Shown piece by piece: positions 1 to 5,224 of a stretch of 5,224 nucleotides of DNA (position 1 is the first letter of the stretch; every line of letters starts with the position of its first letter). The DNA comes from Bacteroidia bacterium (lineage in GTDB: Bacteria > Bacteroidota > Bacteroidia > Bacteroidales > Azobacteroidaceae): the NCBI GenBank assembly GCA_025996835.1, contig BNTU01000166.1, positions 1 to 5,224 of the forward strand, given 5' to 3'. A program made the translations under genes and the position numbers. The notes under the pieces were generated by a model, which saw only the letters and a list, made by a program, of their open reading frames with translations, had not been told where the DNA came from and made no database searches.

Positions 1-1524
1 CGCGATATTTTTTTGCGCAAGTTGGTGGCGGGGCTTTATTCGCGCAATCAATTGGAATTTGGGCGGGGCAATTTTCGCGTGAATGGCGATACTGTTGATG
101 TGTTTCCGGCTTATGGCGACATCGCGTTGCGCGTGCTGTTTTGGGGCGATGAAATCGAGGAAATTTACACTTTCGACCCCGACACAGGGCTGCGGATTGA
201 GACTTTTGAGACGTACAATATTTTTCCTTCCAAACTGTTTGTAACCACGCAGGAGCGCATCAATATGGCGATTGACCAAATTGTGCTGGATATGGGCGAG
301 CGGGTGCAGGCTTTTCGCGATGGCGGGCAAATGTTGGAAGCCAAACGCCTCGAAGAGCGCGTTACCTACGATGTGGAGATGATTAAGGAGTTGGGCTACT
401 GTTCGGGAATCGAAAATTATTCGCGCTATTTGGATGCGCGCCAGCCCGGAAGTCGCCCGTTTTGCCTGATTGACTATTTCCCCAAGAATTTCCTGACGGT
501 GATTGACGAAAGCCATGTTACCGTGCCGCAAATTCGCGCGATGTATGGTGGCGACCACTCCCGCAAAATCAATCTGGTGGAGTACGGCTTTCGACTGCCC
601 GCCGCGATTGACAACCGCCCGCTGACTTTTGATGAGTTTGAATCTATCACGCCGCAAAAGATTTTTATCTCTGCCACGCCCGCCGATTTTGAACTGATGA
701 TGAGCGAAGGCATTGTGGTGGAGCAAGTGGTGCGACCTACGGGGCTGCTCGACCCCGTCATCGAAATTCGCCCCAGCCTCAACCAGATTGACGACCTGAT
801 GGAAGAAATTGCTCAACGCGCCGAAAAAAAGGAGCGCACCCTCGTTACCACACTCACCAAGCGCATGGCGGAGGAACTCAACACCTATTTCATCCGCTCA
901 GGCATCCAGACAGCCTATATCCACTCCGATGTGGAAACCCTTGAACGCATCGAGATTTTGGACAAACTTCGCGATGGCGTTTTTGATGTGCTGATTGGCG
1001 TAAATCTCTTGCGCGAGGGCTTGGACTTGCCCGAAGTGTCGCTCGTGGCTATTCTCGATGCCGACAAAGAAGGCTTTTTGCGCTCGCATCGCTCCCTGAC
1101 CCAAACGGCAGGACGCGCCGCCCGCAATCTCAACGGCAAAGTGATTTTCTACGCCGACAAAATCACCGAAAGTATGCAAAAAACGATGGACGAAACCACC
1201 CGCAGGCGCGAAAAACAACTGCTCTACAACGAGCAAAACAACATCACACCAACGCAAATTCGCAAATCGGGCGACGGCGGCGCATCGCTCAACCCCTACG
1301 CAAAACAACCCGCAAAAGCAAACTCTCTCCCCTACCCCGACTACGAACCGGTCATAGACATGGCAGCCGACCCCGTCCTAAGCCACATGACCGACAAGCA
1401 ACTGCAAAAGACCATCGACCAAACACGCAAACTGATGCAGGAAGCCGCCAAAAAACTCGACTTCCTCCAAGCCGCGCAATACCGAGATGAAATGCGCAAA
1501 TTGGAGGCGTTGCACAATTCATAA
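1..1524 (+). CDS. uvrB: UvrABC excinuclease subunit B, C-terminal part (5' end outside window)
   Basis: UvrB is the ATP-dependent damage-verification subunit of nucleotide excision repair. It is loaded by UvrA and then recruits UvrC for incision. The frame is open from base 1 (RDIFLRKLV...), so the TTG at 13 is not the start; 507 residues are present. By recalled comparison with E. coli UvrB (673 aa), about 165-170 N-terminal residues are missing, including the Walker A ATP-binding loop and the damage-probing beta-hairpin. Visible in order: the YCSGIENYSR block; helicase motif II DESH (505-516) followed by VTVPQIRAMYGGD; VEYGFRLP; SATP of motif III; TTLTKRMAEEL; LLREGLDLPEVS with DADKEGF (motif V region); QTAGRAARN of motif VI (1102-1128); and the C-terminal UVR domain in the last ~45 residues (LQKTIDQTRKLMQEAAKKLD), which binds UvrC. 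No frameshift or missing motif is seen in the visible part. Its base composition drifts from G+T-rich to A+C-rich along the gene. Identification is secure. Confidence 0.97.
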   Translation, partial: RDIFLRKLVAGLYSRNQLEFGRGNFRVNGDTVDVFPAYGDIALRVLFWGDEIEEIYTFDPDTGLRIETFETYNIFPSKLFVTTQERINMAIDQIVLDMGERVQAFRDGGQMLEAKRLEERVTYDVEMIKELGYCSGIENYSRYLDARQPGSRPFCLIDYFPKNFLTVIDESHVTVPQIRAMYGGDHSRKINLVEYGFRLPAAIDNRPLTFDEFESITPQKIFISATPADFELMMSEGIVVEQVVRPTGLLDPVIEIRPSLNQIDDLMEEIAQRAEKKERTLVTTLTKRMAEELNTYFIRSGIQTAYIHSDVETLERIEILDKLRDGVFDVLIGVNLLREGLDLPEVSLVAILDADKEGFLRSHRSLTQTAGRAARNLNGKVIFYADKITESMQKTMDETTRRREKQLLYNEQNNITPTQIRKSGDGGASLNPYAKQPAKANSLPYPDYEPVIDMAADPVLSHMTDKQLQKTIDQTRKLMQEAAKKLDFLQAAQYRDEMRKLEALHNS

Positions 1525-1540
1525 GAAAACACTAACTTTG
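1510..1540 (+). promoter_or_regulatory. Bacteroidota-type promoter of ilvE
   Basis: A -7 element TAACTTTG (1533-1540) fits the Bacteroidota consensus TAnnTTTG. A -33 TTG (1510-1512) lies exactly 20 bp upstream. The -33 element falls within the last codons of uvrB (stop at 1522-1524). The ATG of ilvE starts 36 bp after the end of the -7 box, giving an inferred leader of roughly 30 nt that is AT-rich and has no Shine-Dalgarno sequence. The promoter suggests that ilvE is transcribed independently of uvrB, although read-through cannot be excluded because no terminator is seen between them. Confidence 0.7.
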
Positions 1541-1575
1541 CGGCGGATTTTTAAATACATATATAATACACAGCA

Positions 1576-2592
1576 ATGGATACTATAAATTGGTCGGATT
1601 TGACTTTTGGCTACATGAAAACGGATGTTAACGTGCGTGCGTACTACCGTGACGGCAAATGGAGTGATTTGGAGTACTCGGATTCGGAACATTTGAACCT
1701 GCATATCGCGAGTACCTGTCTGCATTATGGGCAGGAATCGTTTGAAGGTTTGAAAGCCTTTCGGGGTACGGATGGCAAAATTCGCATTTTTCGGATGCGC
1801 GAAAATGCGTTGCGTATGCAGGCGTCGTCTCGCGGTATTATGATGGCTGAATTGTCGGTCGAATTGTTTGAAAAAGCCGTTGTGGAGGCGGTCAAACGCA
1901 ACGAACGCTTTGTGCCGCCCTACGAAAGCGGTGCTTCCTTATATATACGTCCGTTGCTGATTGGCACGTCGGCGCAGGTGGGCGTGAAACCGGCAAAGGA
2001 ATATACCTTTATCCTGTTTGTGACCCCCGTGGGACCGTATTTCAAAGAAGGATTTAAAACTACGCCGGTGGTGATTTACCGCGAATATGACCGCGCAGCA
2101 CCGCTGGGAACAGGCACCATCAAGGTGGGCGGAAACTATGCCGCCAGTTTGGTTGCCGGCGAAAAAGCACACGAAAAAGGCTATTCAGCAGTGCTGTATT
2201 TGGATGCCCGCGAAAAAAAATACATCGACGAATGTGGTCCCGCCAACTTTTTCGGTATCAAAAACAACACCTACATCACCCCTCAATCCACATCCATCCT
2301 GCCCTCCATCACCAACAAAAGCCTGATACAGTTGGCAGAAGACATGGGCATGAAAGTGGAACGCCGCGCCATCCCCCTCGAAGAATTGGCAACGCTGGAA
2401 GAGGCTGGCATGTGCGGCACAGCAGCCGTCATCTCGCCCATCCAACGGGTGGACGATGCCGCAGAAAACAAATCCTACGTCTTTTCTCCGGACGGCACAC
2501 CGGGCTCCACCTGCGAAAAACTCTACAAGCAGTTGCGGGCAATTCAGTATGGCGATATTGAAGACAAATACGGCTGGGTGACGGTACTATAA
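1576..2592 (+). CDS. ilvE: Branched-chain amino acid aminotransferase (PLP fold type IV)
   Basis: The predicted enzyme is cytoplasmic and PLP-dependent. It catalyses reversible transamination between leucine, isoleucine or valine and 2-oxoglutarate, the last step of branched-chain synthesis and the first of their breakdown (EC 2.6.1.42). The 338 residues fit the large BCAT subfamily shared with eukaryotic and Bacillus enzymes rather than the ~310-residue E. coli form. Visible features: ASTCLHYGQESFEGLKAFRG at 45-64, YIRPLLIGT at 123-131, the Schiff-base lysine K183 in GTIKVGGNYA, DECGPANFFG at 218-227, and the cofactor-phosphate loop GTAAVISP at 281-288. The redox CxxC of mammalian BCATs is absent (AVIS at the equivalent place). 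The ATG is favoured because it lies 36 bp from a good promoter and the N-terminus lines up with family members. The gene is complete. Its stop overlaps the stop of the converging LytTR gene by 6 bp. D-amino-acid transaminase or ADC lyase relatives are unlikely given the large-type motifs. Confidence 0.95.
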   Translation: MDTINWSDLTFGYMKTDVNVRAYYRDGKWSDLEYSDSEHLNLHIASTCLHYGQESFEGLKAFRGTDGKIRIFRMRENALRMQASSRGIMMAELSVELFEKAVVEAVKRNERFVPPYESGASLYIRPLLIGTSAQVGVKPAKEYTFILFVTPVGPYFKEGFKTTPVVIYREYDRAAPLGTGTIKVGGNYAASLVAGEKAHEKGYSAVLYLDAREKKYIDECGPANFFGIKNNTYITPQSTSILPSITNKSLIQLAEDMGMKVERRAIPLEELATLEEAGMCGTAAVISPIQRVDDAAENKSYVFSPDGTPGSTCEKLYKQLRAIQYGDIEDKYGWVTVL

Positions 2593-3318
2593 AATCTTCT
2601 GTTTCAGCAATTTATATCCGGCAGCACTCGCTTTGATGCCGACACCGTTTTTCAACAGCACTTTGTACGTTTCCTTTTCATACAGTTCAACCTTTGCAAT
2701 ATGCTCCACATTGAGGATAAACGAGCGGTGGATGCGCACAAATAAATCTTCGGGGAGCATGGTTTCCCAGTACTTCATTGACTTGTCTTTCAGGTATTTA
2801 GCCTTTTCGGTGTAAATCATCACGTAGTCGCCGTTGGCTTCGATGTACACGATTTCGTTGACGGGGATGAAGAACAGTGCCCGGTGCTTTTTTACACTTA
2901 TGCGGGTCAATTTTTCGGCAGGCACGAGCTTTGATGCGCTTGCTTCCACCGCTGTTTTTTCCTGCTGCGCTTTCAGTTCGGCTGTGGTGCACAACAGGTA
3001 ATAGAGCAGCACGAAAATGATGTAGAGCAGGCTCTCAGGCACGAGCAGCAGCCCTTGTCCCCACCAAATCGCCACAACCACCAACAGCAGCAACACGTGA
3101 AACAGCATGAACAGCGGCACACTCAATGTGTTGCGGACGTAGCGGATGGGGTTCCACACAAGGAGTATGTAGGCTGCCTGAATCGCCGTTCGCAGCACGA
3201 TGTGGTCGCTTGCGATTGAACAATAGTCTGACAGGCAACCGGTTAGCCAAGCGATGGCAACCCAGCCACAGAAGTAGCCAAGTTGCCAACGCACATTTTT
3301 CAAAAACGGATTATTCAT
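2587..3318 (-). CDS. Membrane-anchored LytTR-family transcriptional regulator
   Basis: The 243-residue protein has four hydrophobic segments (about residues 13-29, 39-55, 66-87 and 91-111). A short charged linker (TTAELKAQQEKTAVEA) follows, then a C-terminal LytTR DNA-binding domain (about 139-241) with IPVNEIVYIEANGDYVMIY (151-169) and FVRIHRSFILNV (193-204), both diagnostic blocks of that family. There is no receiver domain and no histidine kinase domain, so it is probably a one-component regulator that binds DNA from the membrane. The start chosen is the ATG at 3318-3316: it forms ATGAATAA with the upstream gene's stop, an 8-bp overlap typical of coupled translation. The frame extends to a TTG at 3342, but that would add only MAAAKSNA and a 32-bp overlap. 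The gene is second in the operon after the LiaF-like gene, which suggests shared function and possible self-regulation (inference). Target genes and signal are unknown. Confidence 0.9.
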   Translation of the reverse strand: MNNPFLKNVRWQLGYFCGWVAIAWLTGCLSDYCSIASDHIVLRTAIQAAYILLVWNPIRYVRNTLSVPLFMLFHVLLLLVVVAIWWGQGLLLVPESLLYIIFVLLYYLLCTTAELKAQQEKTAVEASASKLVPAEKLTRISVKKHRALFFIPVNEIVYIEANGDYVMIYTEKAKYLKDKSMKYWETMLPEDLFVRIHRSFILNVEHIAKVELYEKETYKVLLKNGVGIKASAAGYKLLKQKIL

Positions 3319-4063
3319 AGCATTTGATTTCGCCGCCGCCAAACACGGCTTCCACTTCGAGAATTACTAATTTGTCTTTGTTGGCTGCAGCAACCACTTG
3401 GGCAGGGCGGCTATCGACAAAACCGCCAAAGACGCATTCCTTTTGGATGATGATATTCCAATCTTCCGGCACATAGAGAATGACGCCACCGAAGACAGCC
3501 TCTACCTTAATCCGCACCGCCACTTTCACATCGGACGCCAATTCCGCCTGTGTAAAATCCAACTCCACACCGCTGAAAACCGAGGTGATTTCCACATTGC
3601 GCAACGCCCCATACGTCCATTTTTCCTTCGCGCCCGTGAACACATAGTCGCGATGCACCACGCCACCTTTTTCTATCGGTGTTTCCTTAAAAGTGTGGTC
3701 GTCATGGTGCCCTTGTGCAAAACAATCGTTTTTATGATGATGCCACCCCTTGTTTTTAGGGCGAATAATAAAAAGCAACCCAATGAAAACCAGCACAACG
3801 GGCAGGATAAAACTCTTTATCGGCATATCCAAAACATTGCCGAGCATAAAAATGCCTCCAATAAAGATAAGAATCACTCCCCCAATAATATTGTCGTGAT
3901 GAGGCGAATGCCTGTCAAACAAAAGCGGAATGCCAATCGCAATCAGCAACGCCTGCCAACTAATCACCAAATCATACACATAAGCAGGGATGTACCCCAA
4001 ATTGTTGGCAATCAAGAAGATACCAACCAACACAATAATAACACCAAACACAATTTTTTTCAT
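3311..4063 (-). CDS. LiaF-like membrane protein (four-helix N-terminus, VFGG-repeat C-terminal domain)
   Basis: The 250-residue protein starts MKKIVFGVII and has four predicted membrane helices at about 3-20, 34-50, 59-75 and 84-100. They form two short paired hairpins, as in the LiaI/LiaF-like transmembrane domain. A histidine-rich linker follows (about 108-123, with HHH, HH and H). The C-terminal domain (about 135-248) has four spaced VFSG/VFGG motifs at 162, 190, 211 and 240, the hallmark of the LiaF-like or cell-wall-active-antibiotic-response family, which probably folds as stacked beta-strands. In Bacillus LiaF restrains the LiaRS system, which responds to cell-wall antibiotics. Here no LiaRS is adjacent, but a membrane LytTR regulator follows with an 8-bp overlap, so this protein may gate it (inference). 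The ATG at 4063 lies 29 bp from a good promoter and the leader is AT-rich without a Shine-Dalgarno sequence. Family assignment is firm; the sensing role is not shown by sequence. Confidence 0.88.
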   Translation of the reverse strand: MKKIVFGVIIVLVGIFLIANNLGYIPAYVYDLVISWQALLIAIGIPLLFDRHSPHHDNIIGGVILIFIGGIFMLGNVLDMPIKSFILPVVLVFIGLLFIIRPKNKGWHHHKNDCFAQGHHDDHTFKETPIEKGGVVHRDYVFTGAKEKWTYGALRNVEITSVFSGVELDFTQAELASDVKVAVRIKVEAVFGGVILYVPEDWNIIIQKECVFGGFVDSRPAQVVAAANKDKLVILEVEAVFGGGEIKCYE

Positions 4064-4092
4064 AACTTTAATTTTTAAAATGAATTAGGATG

Positions 4093-4123
4093 CAAAGGTA
4101 AGGGGAAAAACTTGGCGCACCAA
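4093..4123 (-). promoter_or_regulatory. Bacteroidota-type promoter of the LiaF-like/LytTR operon
   Basis: Read on the minus strand, TACCTTTG (4100-4093) fits TAnnTTTG, and TTG (4123-4121, as TTGG) lies 20 bp upstream, the same spacing as the other two promoters in the window. The ATG of the LiaF-like gene begins 29 bp after the -7 box. The predicted leader is very AT-rich (TTTTAAAAATTAAAGTT before the ATG). No separate promoter is visible before the overlapping LytTR gene, so both genes are probably transcribed from here. Confidence 0.7.
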
Positions 4124-4124
4124 G
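4111..4124. repeat. Short inverted repeat over the -33 element of the LiaF-like operon promoter
   Basis: CTTGG (4111-4115) and CCAAG (4120-4124) are perfect 5-bp inverted arms around CGCA. The second arm contains the -33 TTGG of the minus-strand promoter, so a protein bound here could block or alter RNA polymerase access. A pair of 5-bp arms can arise by chance, and LytTR proteins usually bind direct rather than inverted repeats, so an operator role is only a possibility. Confidence 0.25.
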
Positions 4125-4247
4125 AGAAATCCGATGAATAAGGCGATTTTTTCGATGAAAGCCCGCAAAATGTCGGTGAAATAGCGGATAAAAAAATCAG
4201 TGCTTTGAAATATTTGTTGTAACTCTGCGGCATAATCAGAAGCAATG

Positions 4248-4278
4248 TTGTGAATTGCTTTTAAAATTTGTACCTTTG
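4248..4278 (+). promoter_or_regulatory. Bacteroidota-type promoter of the right-hand lipoprotein-like gene
   Basis: TACCTTTG (4271-4278) fits TAnnTTTG, and a TTG (4248-4250) sits exactly 20 bp upstream. The distance from the end of the -7 box to the ATG at 4315 is 36 bp, equal to that of ilvE, which favours that ATG over the in-frame ATG at 4432. It is divergent from the LiaF-like operon promoter, with about 124 bp between the two -33 elements. I see no clear operator or riboswitch in the stretch between them. Confidence 0.65.
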
Positions 4279-4314
4279 CGACCGTAAACAACAATATCAA
4301 CTAATTATAAAGAT

Positions 4315-5224
4315 ATGGCAACTAAGAGGACAACAAAATCATGGTCGAGAATCATGTTTGAAGCACGATGCAAACGTACAGGTGTGAAAGCGACGATCCT
4401 CAACAACAGTGGACAAGTAAACTATGGTAACATGGTAAATCACATCTATGGGATAATTACTACACTGCTAATAAGCATAGTATTGATATCATCCGGGTGT
4501 CAAGCACATAGTAATGACAATTGCGAAAGATTCTGGGTGCAACAAGAACATGAACGTTCTGAAATTAGGGATGAAGCAGAAGCAATGGTAACAAATGTAT
4601 TAAAACAGATGCATTTCCTATTAAATTTTGTAGAATTTGATGTTTTCAATGAGGCAAATCCTGTAACAAAAAACAACATAATATCAACAGCAACAAACAA
4701 ATTGATGGATATAGTTACAAACAGAGAAAAGCCTTATGAACCGATTGTATTAGTAATAAGGCAAGCAATACTGGAACACGGAGGCGAGATGATAAGCGAT
4801 ACATTAAAAGTAGAAGACCTTGCCATAAGCACTCAGGAAAAACTTGAGGACGAAGAAGGTTTATGTACGAATCTTAAAGAGAGATACGAACAAACCTATA
4901 GGTTCATAGAGTACTACAACAACTGTGTAGGTAATTATGATGAATCTGATGTGCGTTACAGTAAAATAGCAATCACGTATGATGCATCTACCGATAGCAG
5001 GGGAGTAAATATACTTGGTTTAGACCCATATACTGTGATACTCAGTGGTGATAAGACTATCGAAAGAGAAAAAGTCTTAACAACATTAGTTCTAACTAAG
5101 TATAGCAATCAATCTGAATCAACAGCAATAGCACCAACTATGTCTGTTGATATCAAGGGATTTAAGGGTGTAAATGCCACAACAACAAGTGCATTGGGCG
5201 ACATTATTGTTAGCCCATACTATG
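4315..5224 (+). CDS. Unrecognised protein with lipoprotein-type signal, 3' end outside window
   Basis: The frame is open from ATG 4315 to the window edge (303 codons, no stop), so the product is C-terminally truncated. I do not recognise a family. Residues 1-39 are basic (eight Lys/Arg, one Glu; MATKRTTKSWSRIMFEARCK first). From M40 follows what looks like a lipoprotein signal: hydrophobic stretch 46-60 (GIITTLLISIVLISS) ending in SSGC, with C62 as the likely lipidated residue. Residues 70-200 look mostly helical and rich in charge (ERSEIRDEAEAMV, EKLEDEEGL, LKERYEQTYRFIEYY). From about 215 the pattern looks beta-rich (KIAITYDAST, YTVILSGDK, LTTLVLTKYS). The start may be 4315, supported by promoter spacing, or 4432, supported by normal signal-peptide length. 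The residues after C62 (QAHSNDN) lack a strong acidic surface-export signal. Codon use differs from the other genes: 16 of 27 Ile codons are ATA, and 10 of 14 Arg codons are AGA or AGG. It could instead be a single-pass membrane protein. Confidence 0.75.
   Translation, partial: MATKRTTKSWSRIMFEARCKRTGVKATILNNSGQVNYGNMVNHIYGIITTLLISIVLISSGCQAHSNDNCERFWVQQEHERSEIRDEAEAMVTNVLKQMHFLLNFVEFDVFNEANPVTKNNIISTATNKLMDIVTNREKPYEPIVLVIRQAILEHGGEMISDTLKVEDLAISTQEKLEDEEGLCTNLKERYEQTYRFIEYYNNCVGNYDESDVRYSKIAITYDASTDSRGVNILGLDPYTVILSGDKTIEREKVLTTLVLTKYSNQSESTAIAPTMSVDIKGFKGVNATTTSALGDIIVSPYY

Noticed and set aside
898..1308. Minus-strand open frame of 136 codons inside uvrB
   Set aside because: It is antisense to the highly conserved UvrB motifs V and VI, has no promoter and no recognisable product.
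2619..2641. CGGCA...TGCCG hairpin near the convergent gene ends as a terminator
   Set aside because: The arms are only 5 bp around a 13-base loop, no T-run follows, and it lies inside the LytTR coding region.
3319..3342. N-terminal extension of the LytTR protein to a TTG start (MAAAKSNA)
   Set aside because: The ATG at 3318-3316 gives a compact ATGAATAA junction with the upstream stop. The extra eight codons lie inside the upstream gene's VFGG-coding end.
3398..4078. Plus-strand open frame of 226 codons antisense to the LiaF-like gene
   Set aside because: It begins at a TTG. Its product is a low-complexity basic string without a recognisable domain, and it is explained by the opposite-strand gene, which has clear family motifs and its own promoter.
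4085..4300. Minus-strand open frame of 71 codons in the intergenic region
   Set aside because: It begins at a TTG, spans both divergent promoters and overlaps the LiaF-like operon promoter in its last codons. No promoter for it is visible and the product is not recognisable.
4500..4700. Minus-strand open frame of 66 codons opposite the right-hand gene
   Set aside because: It is short, has no promoter and lies within the longer plus-strand frame that has a promoter and a signal sequence.

Overview
The window looks like chromosomal DNA of a member of the Bacteroidota. The three promoters that can be read all fit the Bacteroidota type (a -33 TTG and a -7 TAnnTTTG). No start codon has a convincing Shine-Dalgarno sequence. 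The proteins (UvrB with the UVR tail, a large-type branched-chain aminotransferase, a membrane-anchored LytTR regulator, a LiaF-like protein) match types common in that phylum. The genus cannot be told from this sequence.

Layout. Positions 1-1524 (+) hold the C-terminal three quarters of uvrB, cut by the left edge. Its stop lies directly before the promoter of a complete ilvE-type aminotransferase gene (1576-2592, +), and the promoter's -33 element is inside uvrB. ilvE converges on a two-gene minus-strand operon and overlaps it by 6 bp. That operon is transcribed from about 4087 down to 2587. It encodes first a four-helix LiaF-like membrane protein (4063-3311), then a four-helix LytTR DNA-binding protein (3318-2587). 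The two genes overlap by 8 bp in an ATGAATAA junction. A 251-bp intergenic region (4064-4314) carries two divergent promoters. From 4315 to the right edge one plus-strand frame stays open for 303 codons. It encodes an unrecognised protein with a lipoprotein-type signal, truncated by the window end.

How the parts fit. uvrB (DNA repair) and ilvE (amino-acid metabolism) are ordinary housekeeping genes that are merely adjacent. The LiaF-like/LytTR pair looks like a self-contained envelope-sensing and transcription module: both products are predicted membrane proteins and they are translationally coupled. The right-hand gene differs sharply from the rest in base and codon use (ATA, AGA and AGG dominate), which suggests accessory or recently acquired DNA.

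The least explained element is this right-hand gene. Its promoter spacing points to a start 39 codons upstream of the methionine that would begin a normal lipoprotein signal peptide. I see no RNA genes, CRISPR array, insertion sequence or convincing intrinsic terminator.
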